In this document: positions 1-5,273 of the stretch, in pieces
Position numbering within the stretch: the stretch's first letter is position 1
Layout of the letters: every line of letters begins with the position of its first letter
Origin: Caldilineaceae bacterium
GTDB lineage: Bacteria; Chloroflexota; Anaerolineae; Caldilineales; Caldilineaceae
DNA: 7,920 bases
Assembly (NCBI GenBank): GCA_026645635.1
Contig: JAPKMV010000136.1
Coordinates: 1-7,920 of the forward strand
Direction of reading: 5' to 3'
The notes under the pieces: model-generated
The model's database searches: none
The model's input: only the letters and a program-made list of their open reading frames with translations
What the model was told of the DNA's origin: nothing
Program-made: the position numbers and the translations under genes

Positions 1-2
1 TC

Positions 3-2054
3 TGCTGCGCCGGCCTGGTCTGGCTGGCGCTGGCGTGGGAACAGGGCAACGCACCCGCGCCCCTGCCCGCGCCAGCCGTTGTCGCCGAACTCGTCTCGGG
101 CAGCGCTGCGGCCATGAGCAGCCCGCCCTTCACCTATTCACCGGGCTGGCAGGTGAGCGACGCCGGCGCCGATCCGCCGGAACCCGCTGCGCCCTTTGAC
201 GAACCGGCCGGCGTGGTCGAATTTGCCTATCGGGGGCGTGACTTGCTGCTCTCCCTTGCTCCTGGCGACTACTGGGCCTATCTCTATCTCACGGTCGATG
301 GCGCACCTGCCAATCAGTTGCCAGCGATCCCCGGCAACACCGACAGCCGCGGGGAGGCCGCCGGCTACAAGCCGCTCTACGCGCCCGATCTGGCCGGTCA
401 GCCGCCGCGCTGGCTGCTGGTCCACCGGGCTGCAGACGATGGGCCGCATTTCGTGCGCGTCGAAGCCTGGCGCGGCTGGGGGCAGACCCCGCTGCGCGGG
501 GTGGCGGTCGATCTGCCATTGTCGGCGCCGTGGCCGGTGTGGCCGGGCGTCGCGCTGCTGGTCGCCGGGGCGGGGCTGGCGTTCGTCGGCGTGTGGCGCT
601 ATCCGCGCCGTGCAACGTCTCGCTCGCTGCGCCGCGCGGTCAGTGAGCATCCGCTGGTGCAGCGTTTCCACGCGACGCTGGCGCCGGTTGCGCTGCCGCT
701 GGCGCTGGGCGGTGGCGCCCTGGCGGCGCTTGGTGCAGCGTCCGGGCTGTGGTGGCTGACGGCGGGCGGCGCCGCGCTGCTGGCTGTGGCCGGGGTGACG
801 CGGCCTGCGCTCTGGCTGGCCGCGCTGGTCGCCGCGCTGCCCTTTGCCTACGGCGTCAAACTGCCGATCCTGCCGGCGCGCAGCATCAGCATCATCGACT
901 TGGGCGTGTTGGGCGGCGTCGTGGTCTTGGGGCTGGCGTGGCTGACTCGTTCGTCCCGCGCTGACGCTCAGGGTTCAGGCGCCCCTCGCCCCTCACCCCT
1001 CGCCCCTCACCACCTTCTCCTCGCCGCGCTCGTCGGCTGGGCGCTGATTGCCGCCAGCGCGGCCCGCTACCCCGATCTGGCGCTGCGCGAGTGGCGCACG
1101 GTGTTTCTCAACGCACTGATTTTCGGCGGCCTGCTGGTTGCACATCAGCGGCTTACCCGGCGGCCCCAAGCCGATCTCTGGCTGCTGGTTGCCGCCTGGC
1201 TGCTGGGCGCAAGCGCCATCGCCGCGGCGGGGCTGGCCGGGTATGTGGTGGGTGGGCGGCTTGTCTCCGCGGCGGAGGGCGTAGCGCGCGTCCAGTCGTT
1301 CTATGATTCGCCCAACAACCTGGCGCTCTATCTGGATCGCACGCTGCCCGTCACCGTGGCGCTGGCGCTCTTTGGCCACGCCTTGCGGCCGCGCCTGATG
1401 TGGGCGGCGCTGGCCGCGGTGCAGGGATTGGCGCTGCTGCTCACCTTTAGCAAGGGCAGCCTGCTGGTGGCACTGCCGGCCGCCGCACTCGTGCTGGCGG
1501 TCGGCGGCTTCTGGCTGCTGCGCCGCGAGGGACGCAGCGTGCGCGTGCTGCTCTGGCTGGCGGCTGGCGGCGCGGTCGCCGCGCTGGTGATCGCGCCCTT
1601 TGTGGGTGCGGAACGCTTCCAGCGTCTCTTCGACTTTTCCACCGGCACCGGCGCGCTGCGGCTCTGGCTCTGGCGCAGCGCCTGGCAGATGGCGCAGGAC
1701 TTTCCGCTGCTGGGCGTGGGGCCGGACAACTTTCTCTACGTCTACCGCAGCGACTATCTGCTGCCTGCGGCCTGGCGCGAACCCTGGCTCAACCACCCGC
1801 ACAATATCGTGCTCGACTGGTGGACGCGACTGGGTGTGCCTGGACTGCTCCTCGGCGTGGCGTGGCTGGCCAGCGGCGTCGGCGCGTTGGCCACGGCGCT
1901 GCGCCGCCAGCAAAACGGCGCGCTGATGCTCGGTCTACTGGCTGGCGCGGCGGCTGCATTGGCCCACGGCCTGATCGACGTGAGCTATGCCCTGCCTGAC
2001 TTGATGCTGGTCTGGGTCTTCATGTTCAGTCTGGCGGTGCTGACGGAGGAGTAG
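3..2054 (+). CDS. O-antigen ligase/polymerase-like membrane protein (5' partial)
   Basis: Probable inner-membrane ligase or polymerase that moves or joins lipid-linked glycans on the outer face (Wzy/WaaL type; substrate unknown). Numbering here is from the Met at 114, but the frame is open to the left edge and reads through a hydrophobic stretch (CCAGLVWLALAW), so that Met is probably internal and the start lies upstream. Residues 1-138 look like a soluble, beta-rich domain with GWQVSD, GDYWAYLYLTVDG and GWGQTPLRG. From about 142 there are roughly 14-15 hydrophobic helices. The family signature is at the C-terminal side: SFYDSPNN (395-402), TFSKGS (444-449), an Arg/Trp-rich stretch followed by PLLGVGPDNF (531-540), then HPHNIVLDWWTRLGVPGL (561-578), whose His matches the conserved periplasmic His of O-antigen ligases. 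A hydrophilic loop at 280-299 is encoded partly by a tandem repeat. Ligase and polymerase cannot be told apart from sequence. Family is secure; the exact reaction is not. Confidence 0.85.
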   Translation, partial: CCAGLVWLALAWEQGNAPAPLPAPAVVAELVSGSAAAMSSPPFTYSPGWQVSDAGADPPEPAAPFDEPAGVVEFAYRGRDLLLSLAPGDYWAYLYLTVDGAPANQLPAIPGNTDSRGEAAGYKPLYAPDLAGQPPRWLLVHRAADDGPHFVRVEAWRGWGQTPLRGVAVDLPLSAPWPVWPGVALLVAGAGLAFVGVWRYPRRATSRSLRRAVSEHPLVQRFHATLAPVALPLALGGGALAALGAASGLWWLTAGGAALLAVAGVTRPALWLAALVAALPFAYGVKLPILPARSISIIDLGVLGGVVVLGLAWLTRSSRADAQGSGAPRPSPLAPHHLLLAALVGWALIAASAARYPDLALREWRTVFLNALIFGGLLVAHQRLTRRPQADLWLLVAAWLLGASAIAAAGLAGYVVGGRLVSAAEGVARVQSFYDSPNNLALYLDRTLPVTVALALFGHALRPRLMWAALAAVQGLALLLTFSKGSLLVALPAAALVLAVGGFWLLRREGRSVRVLLWLAAGGAVAALVIAPFVGAERFQRLFDFSTGTGALRLWLWRSAWQMAQDFPLLGVGPDNFLYVYRSDYLLPAAWREPWLNHPHNIVLDWWTRLGVPGLLLGVAWLASGVGALATALRRQQNGALMLGLLAGAAAALAHGLIDVSYALPDLMLVWVFMFSLAVLTEE
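982..1009. repeat. Heptamer tandem repeat inside the polymerase/ligase gene
   Basis: Four contiguous 7-bp units: CCCCTCG, CCCCTCA, CCCCTCG, CCCCTCA, equal to two perfect 14-bp copies. They encode part of the Pro-rich loop SGAPRPSPLAPHH (288-300 from the Met at 114), between two membrane helices. Seven is not a multiple of three, so gain or loss of one or two units would shift the reading frame; three units would not. Confidence 0.9.
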
Positions 2055-2073
2055 GGCTTGGTTCTGGAGATTC

Positions 2074-2122
2074 GGGTTGTGTGGTTGTGGGGTGTCCCTA
2101 TAACCCCACAACCACACAACCC
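2074..2122. repeat. Perfect 20-bp inverted repeat, possible transcript-end hairpin
   Basis: The arm GGGTTGTGTGGTTGTGGGGT (2074-2093) is the exact reverse complement of 2103-2122, with a 9-nt loop (GTCCCTATA). It starts 19 nt after the polymerase/ligase stop codon, where a terminator would be expected. No T-run follows on either strand, so it is not a classic intrinsic terminator. The left arm is itself two near-copies of an octamer (GGTTGTGT, GGTTGTGG). It may block 3' exonucleases, end transcription in another way, or be a copy of a dispersed palindromic repeat. Confidence 0.85.
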
Positions 2123-2136
2123 TAAAACCCCATCAC

Positions 2137-2155
2137 CTTGTGCACCCTGCACAAG
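2137..2155. promoter_or_regulatory. Operator-like 19-bp palindrome upstream of glnA
   Basis: CTTGTGCA and TGCACAAG are perfect 8-bp inverted halves around a CCC centre. Size and symmetry suit a dimeric helix-turn-helix repressor or activator. It sits 16 bp upstream of the proposed -35 element of the first glutamine synthetase. It does not fit the GlnR/TnrA consensus TGTNA-N7-TNACA. The cognate regulator is not in this window. Confidence 0.45.
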
Positions 2156-2171
2156 AGATTCCCAAGAACTT

Positions 2172-2200
2172 TTGGCTGAATTGATACTGGCATCTACGAT
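2172..2200 (+). promoter_or_regulatory. Candidate sigma70-type promoter for the first glnA
   Basis: TTGGCT (2172-2177) and TACGAT (2195-2200) are separated by 17 bp and match the -35/-10 consensus at 4 of 6 positions each. Transcription would begin near 2207 and leave a leader of about 130 nt before the ATG at 2340. This is a consensus guess only. Confidence 0.3.
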
Positions 2201-2252
2201 GCGATTCCCGTAAAGTAGCTGTGGCCGCGTCTATGCTCGCCAGCATGCGGTG

Positions 2253-2292
2253 CGCACGTTGCTCGGACACAAAATCACCGCCGCAGCGTGCG
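2253..2292 (+). promoter_or_regulatory. Candidate stem-loop in the glnA leader RNA
   Basis: CGCACGTTGC (2253-2262) can pair with GCAGCGTGCG (2283-2292): ten consecutive pairs in RNA including one G-U, with a 20-nt loop. It ends 33 nt before the Shine-Dalgarno sequence of the first glutamine synthetase. No T-run follows it. It does not resemble the glutamine riboswitch motif as I remember it. A role in leader stability or translation control is possible but unproven, and in GC-rich DNA such a stem can arise by chance. Confidence 0.3.
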
Positions 2293-2325
2293 AAAAACGG
2301 TCGTTCTCAAATTCACAAAACGTTC

Positions 2326-2331
2326 AGGGAG
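2326..2331 (+). promoter_or_regulatory. Shine-Dalgarno site fixing the glnA start at 2340
   Basis: AGGGAG lies 8 nt before the ATG at 2340. It decides against the upstream in-frame GTG at 2250, which would add 30 residues absent from the family and has no good ribosome site. Confidence 0.8.
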
Positions 2332-2339
2332 TCTTTTGC

Positions 2340-3755
2340 ATGAGCATAAAAGCCACCACCCCAAAGGATGTCAGCAAGGCGATTGAAGAGAAGGGCATTC
2401 AGTTTATCGACCTGAAATTCACCGACTTGTATGGTCAGTGGCAGCATTTCTCGGTGCCGGCCGACTACTACGACGAGGATGATCTGTTCAAGACCGGCCT
2501 GGGCTTCGATGGCTCCTCGATCCGCGGTTTCAAATCCATCGAAAGCAGCGACATGCTGCTCCTCTGCGACCCGACCACTGCCTTCATCGACCCGATCTGC
2601 GCCCACCCCACCTTGAGCGTGATCGCCAACGTCTATGAGCCGGGCACGCTGGAAGCCTTTGCCCGCGACCCGCGCAACGTCGCCCGCCGCGCCGAGGCGT
2701 ACATGAAGGAGAATGGCTACGGCGACACGATGTACTGTGGCCCGGAAGCCGAGTTCTTCATCTTCGACCGCGTCAAGTATGAGACCGGGCGCTACTCCGG
2801 CAGCTACGCCGTGGACAGCGACGAGGCTTCGTGGAACACCGGCGAGTGGGGGCCTGGCCACAAGATCGGCTACAAGGGCGGTTACTTCCCGGTGGCGCCC
2901 TATGACATGTTCCAGGACATCCGCTCGGAGATGGTCAACGCGATGGTGGAGGCGGGGCTGAAAGTCGAGCGCCATCACCATGAGGTGGCCACTGCCGGCC
3001 AGACCGAGATCGACCTGCGCTTTGCGCCGATGATCCAGATGGCCGACTGGATGCAGATCTACAAGTACATCGTCAAGAATGTGGCCGCACGCCACGGCAA
3101 GACCGCGACCTTCATGCCCAAGCCCCTCTTCGAGGACAACGGCTCCGGCATGCACGTACACCAGAGCCTGTGGAAGGACGGCAAGCCGCTCTTTGCCGGC
3201 GACCAGTACGCCGGGCTGAGCCAGATGGCGCTCTGGTACATCGGCGGCATCCTCAAGCACATCAACTCGCTGCTGGCCATCTGCGCGCCGACGACCAATT
3301 CCTATCGCCGCCTGGTGCCGGGCTATGAGGCGCCCGTCGTCGTCGCCTACTCGGCCCGCAACCGCTCGGCTGCCTGCCGCATCCCGGTCTCGTCGCAGTC
3401 GCCCAAGGCCAAGCGCGTCGAGTTCCGCTGTCCGGACCCGGCCGCCAACCCGTACCTGGCCTTCTCCGCCATGCTCATGGCCGGTTTGGATGGCATCAAG
3501 AATCAGATCGACCCGGGCCGGCCGTCGGAAATGGATCTCTTCGAGGGCGAGACGCTGAAGCATGTGATCACGGTCAAGGGTTCGCTCACCGAGGTGCTGG
3601 ACGCGCTGGAAGCCGACCACGACTACCTGACCGCCGGCGGCGTCTTCACCGAGGAACTGATCGAGACCTACATCGCCACCAAGCGCATCGCCGATGTGGA
3701 CGCCGTGCGTCTGCGCCCGCACCCGCACGAATTCGTCATGTACTACGGCGTGTAA
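2340..3755 (+). CDS. glnA: Glutamine synthetase, type I-beta
   Basis: Makes glutamine from glutamate, ammonia and ATP in the cytoplasm; the family forms dodecamers. At 471 aa it is close to E. coli GlnA (469 aa). The N-terminal beta-grasp covers about 15-98 with FDGSS (D57, equivalent to the ammonium-site Asp50 of E. coli). The catalytic domain runs from about 105 to the end. Metal and substrate ligands are present: E136 and E138 in GPEAEFF, E215 in HHHEVATAGQ, E223, H272 in NGSGMHVH, R324 and E330 in RRLVPGYEAP, R363 in FRCPDPAANPY. The insertion typical of subclass I-beta is seen around 146-181. At the E. coli adenylylation position (Tyr397) the aligned residue is Phe401, in MDLFEGE instead of NLYDLPPEE, so the usual AMP attachment to Tyr looks impossible. 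The start is set by AGGGAG at 2326. A second glutamine synthetase follows 117 bp downstream on the same strand. Identity is certain; regulation is inferred. Confidence 0.97.
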   Translation: MSIKATTPKDVSKAIEEKGIQFIDLKFTDLYGQWQHFSVPADYYDEDDLFKTGLGFDGSSIRGFKSIESSDMLLLCDPTTAFIDPICAHPTLSVIANVYEPGTLEAFARDPRNVARRAEAYMKENGYGDTMYCGPEAEFFIFDRVKYETGRYSGSYAVDSDEASWNTGEWGPGHKIGYKGGYFPVAPYDMFQDIRSEMVNAMVEAGLKVERHHHEVATAGQTEIDLRFAPMIQMADWMQIYKYIVKNVAARHGKTATFMPKPLFEDNGSGMHVHQSLWKDGKPLFAGDQYAGLSQMALWYIGGILKHINSLLAICAPTTNSYRRLVPGYEAPVVVAYSARNRSAACRIPVSSQSPKAKRVEFRCPDPAANPYLAFSAMLMAGLDGIKNQIDPGRPSEMDLFEGETLKHVITVKGSLTEVLDALEADHDYLTAGGVFTEELIETYIATKRIADVDAVRLRPHPHEFVMYYGV

Positions 3756-3797
3756 AATTGTCAATTGTCAATTGTCAATTGTTAATTGTTAATTGTC
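3756..3797. repeat. Heptamer array, forward orientation (6 units)
   Basis: Six contiguous 7-bp units begin directly after the glnA stop codon: AATTGTC three times, AATTGTT twice, AATTGTC once. Its AT-richness contrasts sharply with the GC-rich genes. It resembles the short tandemly repeated heptanucleotides known from cyanobacteria. It can pair with the reversed array at 3823-3857. Confidence 0.92.
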
Positions 3798-3820
3798 GAT
3801 GGCGTGGTTGTGTCACCTCA

Positions 3821-3849
3821 TTGATAATTGGCAATTAACAATCGACAAT
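3821..3849 (+). promoter_or_regulatory. Candidate promoter inside the reversed heptamer array
   Basis: TTGATA (3821-3826, 5 of 6 to the -35 consensus) and GACAAT (3844-3849, 4 of 6 to the -10 consensus) are 17 bp apart. Transcription would start near 3856, just ahead of the ribosome site of the second glutamine synthetase. If used, the repeat itself would give that gene its own promoter. The AT-rich repeat makes chance matches likely. Confidence 0.25.
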
Positions 3850-3857
3850 TGACAATT
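3823..3857. repeat. Heptamer array, reverse orientation (5 units)
   Basis: Read on the - strand this is AATTGTC, AATTGTC, GATTGTT, AATTGCC, AATTATC. It is the inverted counterpart of 3756-3797: 31 of 35 bases pair with units 2-6 of the forward array across a 25-bp spacer (3798-3822). A read-through transcript could fold into a long A/U-rich hairpin between the two glutamine synthetase genes, which could affect termination or mRNA processing. Confidence 0.9.
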
Positions 3858-3860
3858 CCT

Positions 3861-3864
3861 GGAG
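3861..3864 (+). promoter_or_regulatory. Shine-Dalgarno site fixing the second glnA start at 3873
   Basis: GGAG lies 8 nt before the ATG at 3873. An in-frame TTG at 3828 would add 15 residues translated from the heptamer repeat, which have no counterpart in the family. Confidence 0.75.
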
Positions 3865-3872
3865 CTTCCCAC

Positions 3873-5219
3873 ATGGCCACTGCCCACAACGTGGACGAAC
3901 TGGAACGGATCGACGACGTTATCAAACGCAACGACATCCGTTTCATCCGCTTGCAGTTTTCCGACATCATCGGTATTTCCAAACAGATTACCATCCCCGT
4001 CGAACATTGGGACGACGCGGTGAATCACGGCGTCTGGTTCGACGGCAGCTCGGTGGAGGGCTTCGCCCGCATCGCCGAAAGCGACATGTACCTGGTGCCC
4101 GACCTCAGCACCTTTGCCGTGATTCCGTGGGAGATGGACCTGTCCACAGCGCGGGTGATCTGCGACGTGTTCACCCCGGACGGCACGCCCTTTGGCGGCG
4201 ACCCGCGCTATGTGCTCAAGCGGCAGCTTGCCCGCGCCGCCGAGCTGGGACTGGACTATTTTGTCGGCCCGGAGCTTGAGTTTTTCCTCTTCAAGCCCCA
4301 CAGCGACGGCAGCCTGCTGCCCTTGCAGCCGCACGACGACGCCAGCTACTTCGACATCAGCACCGACCTGGCGCACAGCGTGCGGCGGCAGATGGTGGAC
4401 GCGCTCCAGGCGATGGGCATCGACGTGGAAGCCTCGCACCATGAGGTGGCGCACGGCCAGAGCGAGATCGACTTCCGCTATGGCCCGGCGTTGGCGACGG
4501 CCGACAACGCCAGCACCTTCCGCACGACGCTCAAGGCTGTCGCCCAGAAGAACGGCCTGCACTGCACCTTCATGCCCAAGCCGCTGGCCGGGGTCGCCGG
4601 TTCGGGTATGCATGTCCATCAGAGCCTGTGGCGCCGCGACAACGGCGAGACCGCGATGTACGACGCCGAGAGCGACTATGGCCTGAGCCAGACTGCGCTG
4701 CACTTCATCGCCGGCCAGCTTGCCCACGCCCGCGCCATCACGCCGATCATCGCGCCGCTGGTCAACAGCTACAAGCGGCTGGTGCCCGGCTACGAGGCGC
4801 CGGTCTACATCTCCTGGGGGCGCACCAACCGCAGCGCGCTGATCCGCATCCCACGCATCACACCGGGGCGCACCCGCAGCACACGCTGCGAACTGCGCTG
4901 CCCCGACCCAAGCTGCAATCCTTACCTGGCTTTTGCCGTGATGCTGGCCGCCGGGCTGGATGGCATCGAGCGCAAGCTGGAGCCGCCCATGCCCGCCGAG
5001 GAAGACCTCTACCACGTGGACAGTGTGCGCGCCGGATTGGCCATGCTGCCCGGCGACCTGGGCGAAGCGATCGAGGCGCTGCAAGAAGACGAAATCATCC
5101 AGGATGCCCTGGGCCAGCACGTCTACGAGCGCTACGTCGAAGCCAAAACCCTGGAGTGGAACGACTATCGCCTCTATGTCAGCCGGTGGGAGCTGAATCG
5201 ATACCTGACCATTTATTGA
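3873..5219 (+). CDS. glnA: Glutamine synthetase, type I-alpha
   Basis: Second glutamine synthetase, 448 aa, close to Bacillus GlnA (444 aa) and lacking the insertion of the I-beta class: the segment after GPELEFFLF goes almost directly to DDASYFDIS. Key residues: D57 in FDGSS, E134 and E136 in GPELEFF, E191 in HHEVAHGQ, E198, H247 in GSGMHVH, R302 and E308 in KRLVPGYEAP, R342 in LRCPDP. R66 (GFARIAESDMYL) and E308 correspond to Bacillus subtilis R62 and E304, which I recall as linked to glutamine feedback inhibition, so this isozyme may be feedback-controlled. The C-terminal part (ALGQHVYERYVEAKTLEW, ending YLTIY) also follows the Bacillus pattern. Retention of the ammonium-site Asp and the flap Glu argues against a gamma-glutamylpolyamine synthetase. 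It may be co-transcribed with the gene upstream or use a promoter in the repeat. It converges on the GH3-like gene, with 50 bp between the stop codons. Identity is certain; the physiological split between the isozymes is not. Confidence 0.95.
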   Translation: MATAHNVDELERIDDVIKRNDIRFIRLQFSDIIGISKQITIPVEHWDDAVNHGVWFDGSSVEGFARIAESDMYLVPDLSTFAVIPWEMDLSTARVICDVFTPDGTPFGGDPRYVLKRQLARAAELGLDYFVGPELEFFLFKPHSDGSLLPLQPHDDASYFDISTDLAHSVRRQMVDALQAMGIDVEASHHEVAHGQSEIDFRYGPALATADNASTFRTTLKAVAQKNGLHCTFMPKPLAGVAGSGMHVHQSLWRRDNGETAMYDAESDYGLSQTALHFIAGQLAHARAITPIIAPLVNSYKRLVPGYEAPVYISWGRTNRSALIRIPRITPGRTRSTRCELRCPDPSCNPYLAFAVMLAAGLDGIERKLEPPMPAEEDLYHVDSVRAGLAMLPGDLGEAIEALQEDEIIQDALGQHVYERYVEAKTLEWNDYRLYVSRWELNRYLTIY

Positions 5220-5226
5220 GATGGAT

Positions 5227-5253
5227 GAGGGTGATTTCACCCCGCTCACCCTC
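5227..5253. terminator. Weak hairpin in the convergent spacer
   Basis: GAGGGTGA (5227-5234) can pair with TCACCCTC (5246-5253) over an 11-nt loop, or in part with the nearer CACCC at 5238. The place between two convergent stop codons suits a bidirectional terminator, but there is no T-run and the pairing follows simply from the octamer repeat. Confidence 0.2.
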
Positions 5254-5273
5254 TCACCCCCTCACCCTCTCAC
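5245..5273. repeat. Octamer tandem repeat overlapping the GH3 stop codon
   Basis: CTCACCCT, CTCACCCC, CTCACCCT and a partial CTCAC follow one another. The 13-mer CTCACCCTCTCAC is repeated exactly with a 16-bp period. The last unit contains the TGA stop (5270-5272 on the - strand) and the first base of the final Lys codon of the GH3-like gene. Confidence 0.85.

Noticed and set aside
114..116. ATG at 114 as the true start of the polymerase/ligase gene
   Set aside because: No Shine-Dalgarno sequence precedes it, and the frame is open to the window edge through a plausible membrane or signal segment.
2188..2203. Sigma54-like element TGGCATCTACGATGCG with GG-N10-GC spacing upstream of glnA
   Set aside because: The spacing fits and TGGCA and TGC match, but several other consensus positions differ. 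To my knowledge sigma54 is not typical of Chloroflexota, and the element overlaps the sigma70 candidate. A search for rpoN in the genome would settle it.
2250..2339. Upstream GTG start for the first glutamine synthetase
   Set aside because: It adds 30 residues unlike any family member, while AGGGAG at 2326 sits correctly before the ATG at 2340.
2207..2339. Glutamine riboswitch
   Set aside because: I do not see the conserved sequence blocks of the known glutamine-binding RNA; only a generic stem is present.
3756..3857. CRISPR array
   Set aside because: Units are 7 bp, contiguous and without unique spacers; the two arrays face each other.
3828..3872. Upstream TTG start for the second glutamine synthetase
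   Set aside because: The added residues are translated from the heptamer repeat; GGAG at 3861 supports the ATG at 3873.
2313..5249. Two long antisense open frames (483 and 478 codons) opposite the glutamine synthetase genes, and others opposite the polymerase/ligase gene
   Set aside because: They mirror strongly conserved genes in GC-rich DNA, where stop codons are rare on the opposite strand. The translations are rich in Arg, His, Val and Gly with no recognisable domain, and no ribosome site was evident.
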